A stretch of DNA of 64,000 nucleotides from Pengzhenrongella sp031582905. GTDB lineage: Bacteria; Actinomycetota; Actinomycetes; Actinomycetales; Cellulomonadaceae. Below, in pieces: positions 55,038-64,000 of the stretch; the stretch's first letter is position 1, and every line of letters begins with the position of its first letter. The DNA is taken from positions 124,001 through 188,000 of the forward strand of contig NZ_CP133990.1 of assembly GCF_031582905.1 (NCBI RefSeq). Reading direction: 5' to 3'. Below the pieces are notes generated by a model. It was not told the DNA's origin and made no database searches. It was given only the letters and a program-made list of their open reading frames with translations. Made by a program: the position numbers and the translations under genes.

Positions 55038-56452
55038 TCAGTGCGTCGTCGCCTCGCGCGGCCCGCTGGCGTGCAGCACGGCCTCCGCGAGGTTCCCGGC
55101 CTCGGCGACCGTCATGCCGTCCGGTGCGCCGCCGGGCTCGACCGAGCCGAGCGGCACGACGGCGTTGGTGAAGCCGAGGCGGGCGGCCTCCGCCAGCCGG
55201 CGGGACACCCCGGCGACCGGGCGGATCTCGCCGGCCAGGCCGATCTCACCGAGCGCGATCATGTTGGTCTTGAGGGCGACGTTGTCCCGCGCGCTCACCG
55301 TGGCGAGGGCGATGGCAAGGTCGGCCGAGGGCTCCACCGTGCGCGCGCCGCCGACCGTCGAGACGTACACGTCCACGTCGGCGAGGCGGGCCCCGACGCG
55401 GCGCTGCAGCACCGCCAGGACCATCGCGAGCCGGCTGGAGTCCACGCCGCTGGTCGTCCGGCGGGGGTTGGTCAGGACGCTGGGGGCGACGAGTGCCTGG
55501 ACCTCGGCGGCGAGCGGTCGACGGCCCTCGAGGGTCACGGTGACGCAGGTGCCGGGGACGTGGTGCAGCGCCTGGGAGAGGAACAGGCCGCTGGGGTCGG
55601 TGAGCCCGACGATCCCCGTCTCGGACAGGTCGAAGCAGCCGACCTCGTCCGTGGGCCCGTACCGGTTCTTGGTCGCGCGGACCATGCGCAGCCGGGAGTG
55701 GCGGTCCCCCTCGAACTGGCAGACGACGTCGACGAGGTGCTCGAGGGTGCGCGGCCCGGCGATCGCGCCGTCCTTGGTGACGTGCCCGACGAGCACCGTC
55801 GGGATGTCGCGCTCCTTGGCGACCGCGATGAGCGCCGCGGCGACCTCACGGACCTGGCTGACACCCCCGGCCGCCCCGTCGACCTGGGCGGACGCGATGG
55901 TCTGCACCGAGTCGACGACGATCATGTCCGGCCCGACCTGGTCCACGTGCCCGAGCAGCGTCGCGAGATCCGTCTCCGCGGCGAGGAGGAGCCCGGGGTC
56001 GACGGCGTGGATCCGCTCGGCGCGCAGCCGCACCTGACCGGCCGACTCCTCACCGGTCACGTACAGCACCCGCCGGCCACCGCGGGCTGCGCGGGCCGCG
56101 ACGTCGAGGAGCAGCGTCGACTTGCCCACACCGGGCTCGCCGGCGAGCAGCACGACCGCCCCGGGCACCAGCCCGCCACCGAGCACGCGGTCGAGCTCCG
56201 CGACCCCGGTCGGCCGGGCACGGGACAGCTCGACGTCGATCTCCCCGATGGGGCGCGCCGGCGTCCGGATCGTGGTGGTGGCGACGGTGCGGGGGCCCCG
56301 CCACCCGGGCCGGTGTCGTCCACGACGGTGCCCCAGGCCTGGCACTCGCCGCAGCGGCCGACCCACTTGGTGGTCGTCCAGCCGCACTCAGCGCATCGCA
56401 GACCCGTCCGCGGGGTGCGCTCGGGACGTCGGGCGGTGGAGGAGGTGGCCAT
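55038..56452 (-). CDS. radA: DNA repair protein RadA (frame broken at 56291-56295)
   Basis: RecA-like, Lon-like ATPase that drives branch migration in recombinational repair. The N-terminal zinc finger CAECGWTTTKWVGRCGEC is in one frame; the rest is in another because one C is missing in the minus-strand run. Walker A GEPGVGKSTLLLD, the RadA-specific KNRYGPTDEVG and the Lon-type C-terminal domain (DVYVSTVGG) are all present. ATG 56452 starts the zinc finger frame. Corrected length 471. It forms a unit with disA. Confidence 0.94.
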
Positions 56453-56530
56453 GCGTCGGAGGCTAGCCCGCGCCACCCACACGCCCGACCGACCCGCTCG
56501 TGCCTGTGGACCGGGTGCCGGAGGGGCGCC

Positions 56531-56578
56531 CACGCACGGGCACGGGCACGGGCACGGGACCGGGCACGGGCACCGGAC
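56531..56578. repeat. CACGGG hexamer repeats upstream of the membrane protein gene
   Basis: Four perfect CACGGG units (56535-56558) and two further imperfect ones lie in the 212-bp region between divergent radA and the membrane protein gene. No promoter or other element could be made out in the rest of this gap. Confidence 0.75.
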
Positions 56579-56664
56579 TGGGGTCCACCCGGCGGCGGGT
56601 CCCGGTGCGTAGGCTCGCGCCGACGTGGCCCGCGAGATGGCCCTGGACACGGTCGGAGGCACGG

Positions 56665-57465
56665 ATGACGGATGCGGGGCGGCGGCCGACCACCGCCGGG
56701 CCGCCGGGCGATTGGCCGTTCGAGCCGACGACCGCGTCCCGGTCCGGCCTCGGTCCCCCGACGGCCCCGGACGGCGACATGGCCCCCGCGGCGGAGACCG
56801 CCGACGCCGCGACGCCGCGGCGTCGGCGGTCCCGTCGGGCGATCGCGCTCGGTGCCGTCGCCGCCGTGCTGGTGGCCGGTGCCGGCGCGGCCGCCGCGGT
56901 GGGTGCGTTCCGGCCGGATCCCGTACCTGCGCCGCCGCCGCACGTCGTCGTCCTGCCGTCCCCGACGCCGACCGTCGCGCCGGTCGAGCGGCAGCCGACC
57001 AGCCCGTTCGCGGATGCGCTGCCGTCGACCGTGCTCGCGTTCGCGCTGACCGGGATCACCGAGGAGCGCTCCCTGCTCCTCGACGGTGCGCTCGAGGGTC
57101 ACCGTCTGGACTACGCGGACGGCGCGGGTGGCACCCTCACGGTCCTCGCGGGGCAGTGGCCCACCCCGGAGGACGCGCGGGACGCCTGGACGCGCGCGGT
57201 GCGCGAGCCGGGCGGGGGAGCGGACGCGAGCGGCGAGGCGTCCGCCGACGACCCGACCTCCGGCGAGCCGGACCCCGACGCCCCGGACCCCGGCGACCCG
57301 ACGTCGGGCGAGGTCATGGTCGACGGCACGCCCGTCGGGCGGTGGGCGCTCACGCCGGTCGACGACGGCACCGCCGTCGTGACCTGGACCAACGGGACCG
57401 CGCTGCTGCAGGTGACCGGGCCGGCCGACGTCGTCCGGGACGTGCACGCGGCCTTCCCTCTGTAG
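56665..57465 (+). CDS. Single-span membrane protein of unknown function
   Basis: A 266-residue protein. A Pro/Gly/Thr-rich cytoplasmic segment of about 45 residues and a basic patch (RRRRSRR) precede one membrane helix near residues 54-76. A Pro-rich stretch follows, then an extracytoplasmic domain around SPFADALPSTVLAFALTGI, with an Asp/Pro/Gly-rich insertion (about 190-212). ATG 56665 has GGAGG upstream. I do not recognise the family. It precedes proC on the same strand. Confidence 0.75.
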   Translation: MTDAGRRPTTAGPPGDWPFEPTTASRSGLGPPTAPDGDMAPAAETADAATPRRRRSRRAIALGAVAAVLVAGAGAAAAVGAFRPDPVPAPPPHVVVLPSPTPTVAPVERQPTSPFADALPSTVLAFALTGITEERSLLLDGALEGHRLDYADGAGGTLTVLAGQWPTPEDARDAWTRAVREPGGGADASGEASADDPTSGEPDPDAPDPGDPTSGEVMVDGTPVGRWALTPVDDGTAVVTWTNGTALLQVTGPADVVRDVHAAFPL

Positions 57466-57566
57466 GTCCGCCCACGCGGGCCGCCTGCCGACCGGACGGC
57501 CCGCTCACCTACGCTGACGGGCGACGTCCCGCCGTCCGGCGCGGACCACCGCCGGAGAGGGACGAG

Positions 57567-58387
57567 ATGACCGACGACGTGACCACCCCTCGGCTCGCGG
57601 TGCTCGGCGGTGGGGTGATGGGCGAGACGGTCGTGGCCGCCGCCCTGCGCGCGGGGTGGACGCTGGACGACGTCCGGGTCGCCGAGCGGTCCGCGCTGCG
57701 GGCGAACGAGCTGGCCGAGCGGTACGGGGTCCGCGCGATGGACCCGGCGCCCGCGGTCGCGGGGTGGGCGGACGTCGTCGTCGTCGCGCTCAAGCCGGGC
57801 GACGTCGGCGGCGTGCTGACCGAGATCAGCGCGCGGCTGCGCCCCGGGACGCTCGTCGTCTCGGTCGCGGCCGGTCTGACCTGCGCGTTCCTCGAGTCGC
57901 GGTTGCCCGACGGCACCCCGGTGGTCCGCGTCATGCCGAACACCCCGGCCGTCATCGGGCAGGGCGCGAGCGCGATCAGCCCGGGCACGCACGCCGGCGA
58001 GGACCACCTCGCGCTCACCGAGCGGGTGCTGGCCCGGACCGGGCTCGTGGTCCGTGCGCCGGAGAAGGACCTCGACGCCGTCACCGCGATCTCCGGGTCC
58101 GGGCCGGCGTACGTCTTCTACGTCATCGACGCGATGGCCGAGGCCGGCGTCCTGCTCGGGCTGACGCGGGACCGGGCGCGCGAGCTCGCGGTCGCGACGG
58201 TCCAGGGCGCGGCCGCCATGGTGCAGCAGACCGGTGAGCACCCGGTCGTCCTGCGCGAGCGCGTGTCCTCACCGGGTGGGACGACGGTCGCGGGGTCCGC
58301 GAGCTCGACGCGCACGGCGTGCGGGCCGCGTTCGTCGCCGCGGCGCAGGCTGCGCACGACCGCTCCGTCGAGCTCGGGGCGCAGTAG
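57567..58387 (+). CDS. proC: Pyrroline-5-carboxylate reductase (frame broken at 58292-58295)
   Basis: Last enzyme of proline biosynthesis, reducing P5C with NADPH. Rossmann motif LAVLGGGVMGETVV lies at the N-terminus. MPNTPAVIGQGASAI is the family signature, and ISGSGPAYVFYVIDAM starts the helical dimerisation domain. The C-terminal VSSPGGTT is followed by a displaced frame: GGGG should be GGGGG. Corrected end reads AGVRELDAHGVRAAF and the length is 273, standard for ProC. ATG 57567; the stop is directly followed by the LacI GTG. Confidence 0.93.
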
Positions 58388-59423
58388 GTGGCCGAGGCCC
58401 CGACCGACCCGGTGCGGACGCGGCCGCGCCCACCGGCGATGAGCGACGTCGCCCGCGTCGCCGGGGTGTCCCACCAGACGGTCTCCCGCGTGCTCAACGA
58501 CCACCCGAGCGTGCGGGACGAGACGCGGGCGCGGGTGCTCGCCGCGATCGCGGACCTCGGCTACCGGCGCAACACCGCGGCGCGGGCCCTGGTGACCCGG
58601 CGCACCGGGACGATCGGCGTCGTGACGTCCGGCTCGGCGCTCTTCGGGCCGACCAGCACGCTGATCGCGGTGGAACGGGCCGCGCGGGAGGCCGGCCTGT
58701 TCGTCAGCATGGCGACGCTCGCACGCTGGGACGCCGCCGGCGTGCACCAGGTGCTCGAGCACTTCATGTCCCAAGGGGTCGACGGCGTCGTCGTCATCGC
58801 GGCGCACGACCACGCGGTCGAGGCGGTCCGGGCGTTCGGCGCCCCCGTGCCGCTGGTCATGGTGGGCCCGCGCGGGCTCGACCACCCGGGGCTGCAGGCG
58901 ATCGCCGTCGACCAGTACGCGGGTGCCCGGATCGCGACCCGCCACCTGCTCGACCTCGGGCACCGGCACGTGCTGCACCTGGCCGGGCCGCAGGACTGGC
59001 TCGACGCGCGCTCGCGCGTGCGGGGTGGCGCGACGAGCTCGCGGCCGCCGGCGTCGCGGCGGGCGAGCCGGTCGCGTGCACCTGGCACGCCGGCCAGGGT
59101 TACGAGGTCGGACGCCGGCTGGTCGCCGACGGGCTGCCGACCGCGGTGTTCGCGGCGAACGACCAGCTCGCCCTCGGGCTGCTGCGCGCCTTCGCAGAGG
59201 CCGGCGTCCGGGTGCCCGACGACGTCTCGGTGGTGGGCTTCGACGACGTCGACGGCTCTGCGCACTTCTTCCCCCGCTGACGACCGTCCGGCAGGACTTC
59301 GGCGAGCTGGGCCGGCGCTGCCTGCAGCTGCTGGTCGAGGTCATGGAGGGACGGTCGGCCGACCATGCGCCGATCGTCCCGCGGCTCGTGGTGCGGGACA
59401 CCACCGGAGCGCCCCGGGCCTGA
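58388..59423 (+). CDS. LacI-family regulator of arabinose genes (two frame breaks)
   Basis: Repressor with HTH MSDVARVAGVSHQTVSRVLND at about residues 18-38 and a sugar-binding domain (GVVTSGSALFGPTS, GVDGVVVIAAHD, HLAGPQDWLDARSR, VFAANDQLALGLL, VVGFDDVDGS, APIVPRLVVR). The frame slips at GGGG 59022-59025 and at CCCCC 59271-59275, each one base short; corrected length 345. It lies directly upstream of araB with a LacI-type operator in between, so L-arabinose or a derivative is the likely inducer. The GTG begins immediately after the proC stop. Confidence 0.87.
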
Positions 59424-59437
59424 GTCGGGGTGCCGCC

Positions 59438-59465
59438 TTGACGTCGCTGGTGTGAGCGTTAACAT
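59438..59465 (+). promoter_or_regulatory. araB promoter with overlapping LacI-type operator
   Basis: TTGACG (59438-59443) and TAACAT (59460-59465) with a 16-bp spacer form a good promoter. TGTGAGCGTTAACA at 59451-59464 is an imperfect palindrome of the LacI-family type (TGTNANCG core) overlapping the -10 region, so binding would block transcription of araB-araD-araA. Confidence 0.7.
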
Positions 59466-59553
59466 CGACGTGCCCCCGGCGACCCGCCGGAGGCGCACCC
59501 GCTCGTCGCGTTGTGGCGCAGGCGGTGCACGAGCCGTCCCGGACGGGAGCGAC

Positions 59554-61178
59554 ATGGCCGTCGACCCCCAGCAGCCCCCCGCGCGTCCCCCGCCGAGCTC
59601 ATCACCGAGGGCGCCACGTCGCTCGGCATCGAGCTCGGCTCCACCCGCATCAAGGCGTGCCTCGTCGGGCCGGACGGCGCGGTGCTGGCGACCGGCAGCC
59701 ACGACTGGGAGAACCAGTTCGTCGACCGCGTGTGGACCTACGACCTCGACGCCGTGTGGACCGGGCTGCAGGACTGCACGGCCGCACTGCTCGCGGACGC
59801 CGAGCGTCGGCACGGTGTGCGCCCCGCGACGGTCGGCGCACTCGGGGTGTCCGCGATGATGCACGGCTATCTCGCGTTCGACGCCGACGACGGGCTCCTC
59901 GTGCCCTTCCGGACGTGGCGCAACACGACCACCGAACGGGCCGCGACCGAGCTCACCGAGCTCCTCGGGTTCAACATCCCGCTGCGCTGGTCGGTCGCCC
60001 ACCTCCTCCAGGCCGTGCTGGACGACGAGCCGCACGTGCCCGCGATCCGCTCCCTGACCACGCTGGCCGGCTACGTGCACCGGCGGCTGACCGGGCGCCA
60101 CGTGCTCGGCGTGGGCGACGCGTCCGGCATGTTCCCCATCGATCCGGCGACCCACGACTACGACGCCGCCATGCTCGAGGCGGTCGACGGGCTCCTCGCC
60201 GGGCGTCGTCCGGGTCTGCCCGCCCTGCGGGACCTGCTGCCCGAGGTGCTGGTCGCGGGGCAGGAGGCCGGCCGGCTCACCGCGGAGGGTGCCGCGCTGC
60301 TCGACCCGACCGGCACCCTGACGGCCGACGTGCCGCTGTGCCCGCCGGAGGGGGACGCCGGCACCGGCATGGTCGCCACGAACGCGGTCGCCCCGCGCAC
60401 CGGCAACGTCAGCGTGGGCACGTCGATCTTCGCCATGGTCGTCCTGGAGCGCCCGCTCGCCGGCGTCCACCACGAGCTCGACGTGGTGACGACACCGGCC
60501 GGGGACCCGGTCGCGATGGTGCACTGCAACAACGGGGCGAGCGAGCTCGGGGCGTGGGCCGAGGTCTTCGGTCAGTTCGCCACCGCGCTCGGTCACCCGA
60601 CCGCGCCCGACGACGTCTTCGGTGCACTCCTGCGCTCCGCCCTGGACGGCGACGCCGACGGTGGCGGGCTGCTCGCCTACAACTACCTGTCCGGCGAGCC
60701 GATCACGGGTCTGGCCGAGGGGCGTCCGCTCCTCGTGCGCACCCCCGGCAGCCGGCTCACGCTCGCCAACGTCGTGCGCACCCAGGTGTACGCCGCGTTC
60801 GGCACGCTCAGCCTCGGCATGCGCGTGCTGGAGGCCGAGGGCGTCGCCGTCGACGCGATGTACGCCCACGGCGGCATGTTCCGCACGGCCGGGGTCGCGC
60901 AGCGCCTGCTGGCCGCCGCCGTCCGGGCCCCGGTCGGGGTCGCGACGTCCGCGGGCGAGGGCGGGCCGTGGGGGATGGCGCTCCTCGCCGGCTACCTCGG
61001 TGCGGCCGACGACGCCGACCTCGGCACCTACCTGCGCACCCGCGTGTTCGCCGGGGCCGCGGTCGACGTCGTGGAGCCGGACGCCGCCGACCTGGCGGGG
61101 TACGCCACGTTCCTCGACCGCTACGTCGCCGGCCTCCCGGTCGAGCGGGCGGCCGTCGAGGCGGTCGACCCGGCGTGA
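59554..61178 (+). CDS. araB: L-ribulokinase-type FGGY kinase (frame broken at 59587-59591)
   Basis: Carbohydrate kinase, by context phosphorylating L-ribulose to L-ribulose-5-phosphate. The ATPase motif is IELGSTRIKACLVG, SAMMHGYLAF and FRTWRNTTT are substrate-region segments, and GNVSVGTSIFAM and MYAHGGMFRTAGVAQRLL are the second-domain motifs. Sequence style is closer to xylulokinase-like FGGY members than to E. coli AraB, as in other Actinobacteria. ATG 59554 (GGGAG upstream) is joined to the body by restoring one C at 59587-59591; corrected length 541. Confidence 0.87.
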
Positions 61179-61274
61179 CCGGCCCCGGCCGCACCGCACG
61201 ACCGGACGCACGATCCCGATCCCCCGCCGCACGTCGGCGGCACCACGAGCAGGACGCACGGCAGGAGGCCGGAC

Positions 61275-61994
61275 ATGACGACGCAGGCACTGAGCACGTA
61301 CCCGGAGGCGGTGCGCGACGCCGTCGCGCGGACCCGCGACGTCGTCGCGGCCCTGCACGCCGAGCTGCCCCGGTGGGGCCTGGTGGTGTGGACGGCCGGC
61401 AACGTCTCCCAGCGCGTCGTCGTCGACCCCGCGGCGGGGCCCGGCCCGGACGACCTCCTCGTCATCAAGCCCTCGGGCGTGACGTACGACGACCTCACGC
61501 CCGCGGCCATGGTCGTGTGCGACCTGGACGGCACCCTCGTGGACGGCGACCGGTCGCCGTCGTCGGACACCGCGGCGCACGCGTACGTGTACCAGCACAT
61601 GCCGCACGTGGGCGGCGTCGTGCACACCCACTCGACGTACGCGACCGCCTGGGCCGCGCGCGGCGAGGAGGTGCCGTGCGTGCTGACGATGATGGCCGAC
61701 GAGTTCGGCGGGCCCATCCCGATCGGTCCGTTCGCGCTGATCGGGGACGACTCGATCGGTCGCGGCATCGTCGAGACGCTGCGTGACAGCCGGTCGCCGG
61801 CCGTGCTCATGCGCAACCACGGTCCGTTCACGATCGGCAAGGACGCGAAGGCGGCCGTCAAGGCCGCCGTCATGGCCGAGGAGGTGGCCCGGACGATCCA
61901 CATCGCCCGCCAGCTCGGCGAGCCCGTGCCGATCGCGTCGTCCGACGTCGACTCGCTGTACGCGCGCTACCAGAACGTCTACGGCCAGGGCTGA
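61275..61994 (+). CDS. araD: L-ribulose-5-phosphate 4-epimerase
   Basis: Class II aldolase-fold, zinc-dependent enzyme that converts L-ribulose-5-phosphate to D-xylulose-5-phosphate. Zinc-binding His residues are in VVHTHSTYATAW and the later HIARQLG; NVSQR and SSDTAAH are phosphate/substrate segments, and MRNHGPFTIG the conserved loop. 239 residues, normal length and intact. It lies between the kinase and isomerase genes on one strand. Confidence 0.93.
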   Translation: MTTQALSTYPEAVRDAVARTRDVVAALHAELPRWGLVVWTAGNVSQRVVVDPAAGPGPDDLLVIKPSGVTYDDLTPAAMVVCDLDGTLVDGDRSPSSDTAAHAYVYQHMPHVGGVVHTHSTYATAWAARGEEVPCVLTMMADEFGGPIPIGPFALIGDDSIGRGIVETLRDSRSPAVLMRNHGPFTIGKDAKAAVKAAVMAEEVARTIHIARQLGEPVPIASSDVDSLYARYQNVYGQG

Positions 61995-62038
61995 CGCCCC
62001 ACCGCCCGCCCGGGCGGGCGCCCGTCGCCCCCGAGTAG

Positions 62039-62082
62039 CACCCGACCCGCACCCGACCCGCACCCGACCCGCACCCGACCCG
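62039..62082. repeat. 11-bp tandem repeat (CACCCGACCCG) x4 before araA
   Basis: Four perfect copies in the 117-bp gap between araD and araA. An 18-bp perfect palindrome (62003-62020) lies just before them. They could affect mRNA structure between the two genes, but no function is known. Confidence 0.85.
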
Positions 62083-62111
62083 CACCGTCCGACCGCACCA
62101 GGAGCCCCGTC

Positions 62112-63619
62112 ATGACCAAGCCGTACGCCGACCGCGAGATCTGGTTCCTCACCGGCAGCCAGGACCTGTACGGCGAGGAGACGCTGCGCCAGGTCGCCGA
62201 GCAGTCCCAGGTCATCGCCCGCGCCCTCGACGAGTCCGACGAGGTCCCGGTGACGGTCGTGTGGAAGCCGGTGCTGAAGAGCGCGGACGCGATCCGCCGC
62301 ATGGCGCTCGAGGCGAACGCCAGCGACGCGTGCGTCGGCGTCGTGGCGTGGATGCACACGTTCTCGCCGGCCAAGATGTGGATCGCCGGGCTGGACGCGC
62401 TGCGCACGCCGCTGCTCCACCTGCACACGCAGGCCAACGTCGAGCTGCCGTGGTCCGAGATCGGCATGGACTTCATGAACCTCAACCAGGCCGCGCACGG
62501 TGACCGCGAGTTCGCCTACATCCAGACGCGGCTCGGGGTCGCCCGCAAGACCGTCGTCGGCCACGCGTCGAATCCGGCCGTGCGCACGCGCATCGGGGTG
62601 TGGGTCCGCGCCGCCGCCGCCTGGGCGGCCACGCACGACCTGCGCCTCGCGCGGTTCGGCGACAACATGCGCAACGTCGCGGTCACCGAGGGCGACAAGA
62701 CCGAGGCGCAGCTGCGGTTCGGCGTCGAGGTCAGCACCTGGGGCGTGAACGACCTGGTCGAGGTGGTCGACGCCGTCGCGGACGCCGACATCGACGCGCT
62801 GGTCGCGGAGTACGAGGAGATCTACGACGTCGCCCCCGAGCTCCGGGCCGGCGCGGAGCGGCACGAGTCGCTGCGCTACGGCGCACGCCAGGAGATCGGG
62901 CTCCGGACCTTCCTCGAGGGCATCGGCGCCCGCGCGTTCACCACCAACTTCGAGGATCTGGGCGGGCTGCGTCAGCTCCCCGGGCTCGCGGTCCAGCGGC
63001 TCATGGCCGACGGGTACGGCTTCGGCGCCGAGGGCGACTGGAAGACGGCGGTCCTCGTCCGGGCCGCCAAGGTCATGGGGGAGGGGCTGCCCGGCGGCGC
63101 CTCGCTCATGGAGGACTACACCTACGACCTCGTGCCCGGTGACGAGAAGATCCTCGGCGCGCACATGCTCGAAATCTGCCCGACCCTCACCACCGCGCGG
63201 CCCTCGCTCGAGGTGCACCCGCTCGGCATCGGGGACCGCGAGGACCCGGTCCGCCTCGTGTTCGACACCGACCCCGGGGTGGGCGTCGTCGTGTCGCTGG
63301 CCGACATGCGCGACCGGTTCCGCCTCACCGCGAACGTGGTCGACGTCGTCGCGCCGGACGCCGAGCTCCCCACCTCCCCGTCGCCCGCGCCGTGTGGAAG
63401 CCGCGCCCGGACTTCGCGACGTCGGCCGAGGCGTGGCTCACCGCGGGCGGGGCGCACCACACGGTGCTCACCACCCAGGTCGGCATCGAGGCGTGGGAGG
63501 ACTTCGCCGAGATCGCCCGCACGGAGCTGCTCGTCATCGACGAGGACACCACGCGGCGCTCGTTCGCGCGGGAGGTCCGGACGAACCAGGCGTACTACCG
63601 GCTCGCCCAGGGCCTGTAG
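62112..63619 (+). CDS. araA: L-arabinose isomerase (frame broken at 63368-63371)
   Basis: Manganese-dependent isomerase converting L-arabinose to L-ribulose. The N-terminus EIWFLTGSQDLYGEETL is diagnostic. ACVGVVAWMHTFSPAKMW, LLHLHTQANVELPW, FGDNMRNVAVTEGDK, LMEDYTYDL and GAHMLEICPTL follow with the metal-binding Glu and His residues. Near the end CCCC should be CCCCC; beyond it the frame reads WKPRPDFATSAEAWL to NQAYYRLAQGL. Corrected length 502, as in other AraA proteins. ATG 62112 follows AGGAG. Confidence 0.94.
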
Positions 63620-63689
63620 GGCCGGCAGGGCCGGCGGGGGCGGCAGGGACGGCCCGCAGGGGCATCCGGCGGGGATGGGCCGGACCGGC

Positions 63690-64000
63690 TCACCCCCGCC
63701 GCTCACCCCCGCCGCTCGCGTGCGGGCAGCGGGGTGCGCCGGTGATCGCGCCGATCACGTCCTCGTAGCTTGCCGTCGCGGTGTCGAACGACCCGCTGTT
63801 CCGGCCGTGCCGGAGCACCTCGATGCGATCGGCGACGGCGCGCACGTCGGTCATGTTGTGGCTGATGAGGATCACGCCGAGACCGAGCTCGCGCAGGCGC
63901 TCGATGTGGGTCAGGACCTCGGCGGTCTGCACGACCGACAGCGCCGCGGTCGGCTCGTCGAGCACCACGATCCGCGGGGACCCGATGAGGGTGCGGGCGA
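63690..64000 (-). CDS. Sugar ABC transporter ATPase, C-terminal part (runs off the window)
   Basis: C-terminal region of an ATPase of the ribose/xylose/fructose (CUT2) importer class. Walker B IVVLDEPTAALSVVQ and the His switch ILISHNMTDVRAVADRIEVLRHGRN are visible. YEDVIGAITG is typical of single-domain FrcA-like members. The gene begins beyond position 64000. Its last residues may be shifted: adding one C in the CCCC run near the end would yield an ending ...LPARERRG with a stop slightly earlier. It converges with araA and may belong to a sugar importer. Confidence 0.85.
   Translation of the reverse strand, partial: ARTLIGSPRIVVLDEPTAALSVVQTAEVLTHIERLRELGLGVILISHNMTDVRAVADRIEVLRHGRNSGSFDTATASYEDVIGAITGAPRCPHASGGGERRG

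Noticed and set aside
59100..63218. A 1372-codon open frame on the minus strand
   Set aside because: It lies antisense to the LacI, araB, araD and araA genes, has no recognisable motif and reflects strong G/C third-position bias.

Overview
The window reads as ordinary chromosome from a very high-GC actinobacterium, most likely of the Cellulomonadaceae type (Cellulomonas, Cellulosimicrobium and relatives). The reasons are GC-rich codon choice, many GTG starts, a WhiB-family protein, actinobacterial GlnR and Crp, ClpC, DisA, a Dtd-type deacylase and a large load of plant-sugar catabolism. There is no prophage, insertion sequence, CRISPR array or rRNA, and no gene-free stretch exceeds about 300 bases.

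Layout. 1-8.5 kb is housekeeping in the order metallophosphoesterase, ponA2-type penicillin-binding protein, WhiB4-type regulator, DUF4177 protein, RidA-like protein, crp, RsiG-like protein, nth, alpha/beta hydrolase. This order matches a locus conserved in other Actinobacteria, including mycobacteria. It is preceded by a tRNA-Pro and a 7-bp repeat. 8.6-18.2 kb holds glnR, membrane proteins, a nitrobindin-like protein, ygfZ, a FUSC protein, an asparaginase, dtd and clpC. 18.3-22.1 kb is a heterodimeric ABC exporter. 22.1-27.4 kb is a nitrate-assimilation operon (narK, nasA, FAD/2Fe-2S electron-transfer protein). 27.6-32.9 kb holds trmL, an aldo/keto reductase, a 2-hydroxyacid dehydrogenase, a 2-epimerase and an orphan sugar-ABC ATPase.

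33.2-45.9 kb is a hexuronate catabolic region: mannonate dehydratase, altronate dehydratase, uxuB-type reductase, LacI, uxaC, a carrier, IclR, eda and kdgK. Together they take glucuronate, and partly galacturonate, to KDG and then to pyruvate plus glyceraldehyde-3-phosphate. 45.9-51.4 kb is the glycerol operon glpD-glpF-glpK, divergent from a SorC-type regulator. 51.4-58.4 kb holds argA, mutY, disA, radA and proC; the order radA-disA-membrane protein-mutY is also conserved in Actinobacteria. 58.4-63.6 kb is a LacI regulator followed by araB-araD-araA for L-arabinose. The window ends inside a sugar ABC ATPase.

A striking property of this sequence is that at least two dozen otherwise perfect genes, including essential ones such as clpC, carry frame breaks. 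Almost all sit in a short run of G or C, and restoring one lost base (occasionally two) makes each gene the normal length for its family. I read this as base loss during sequencing or assembly, not as mass pseudogenisation. The affected genes are therefore annotated as single CDSs with the break position stated. I did not find a clearly new biological system; the most promising leads are small ORFs coupled to two dehydratase genes, a repeat array between a LacI gene and uxuB, and an RsiG-like protein beside crp.
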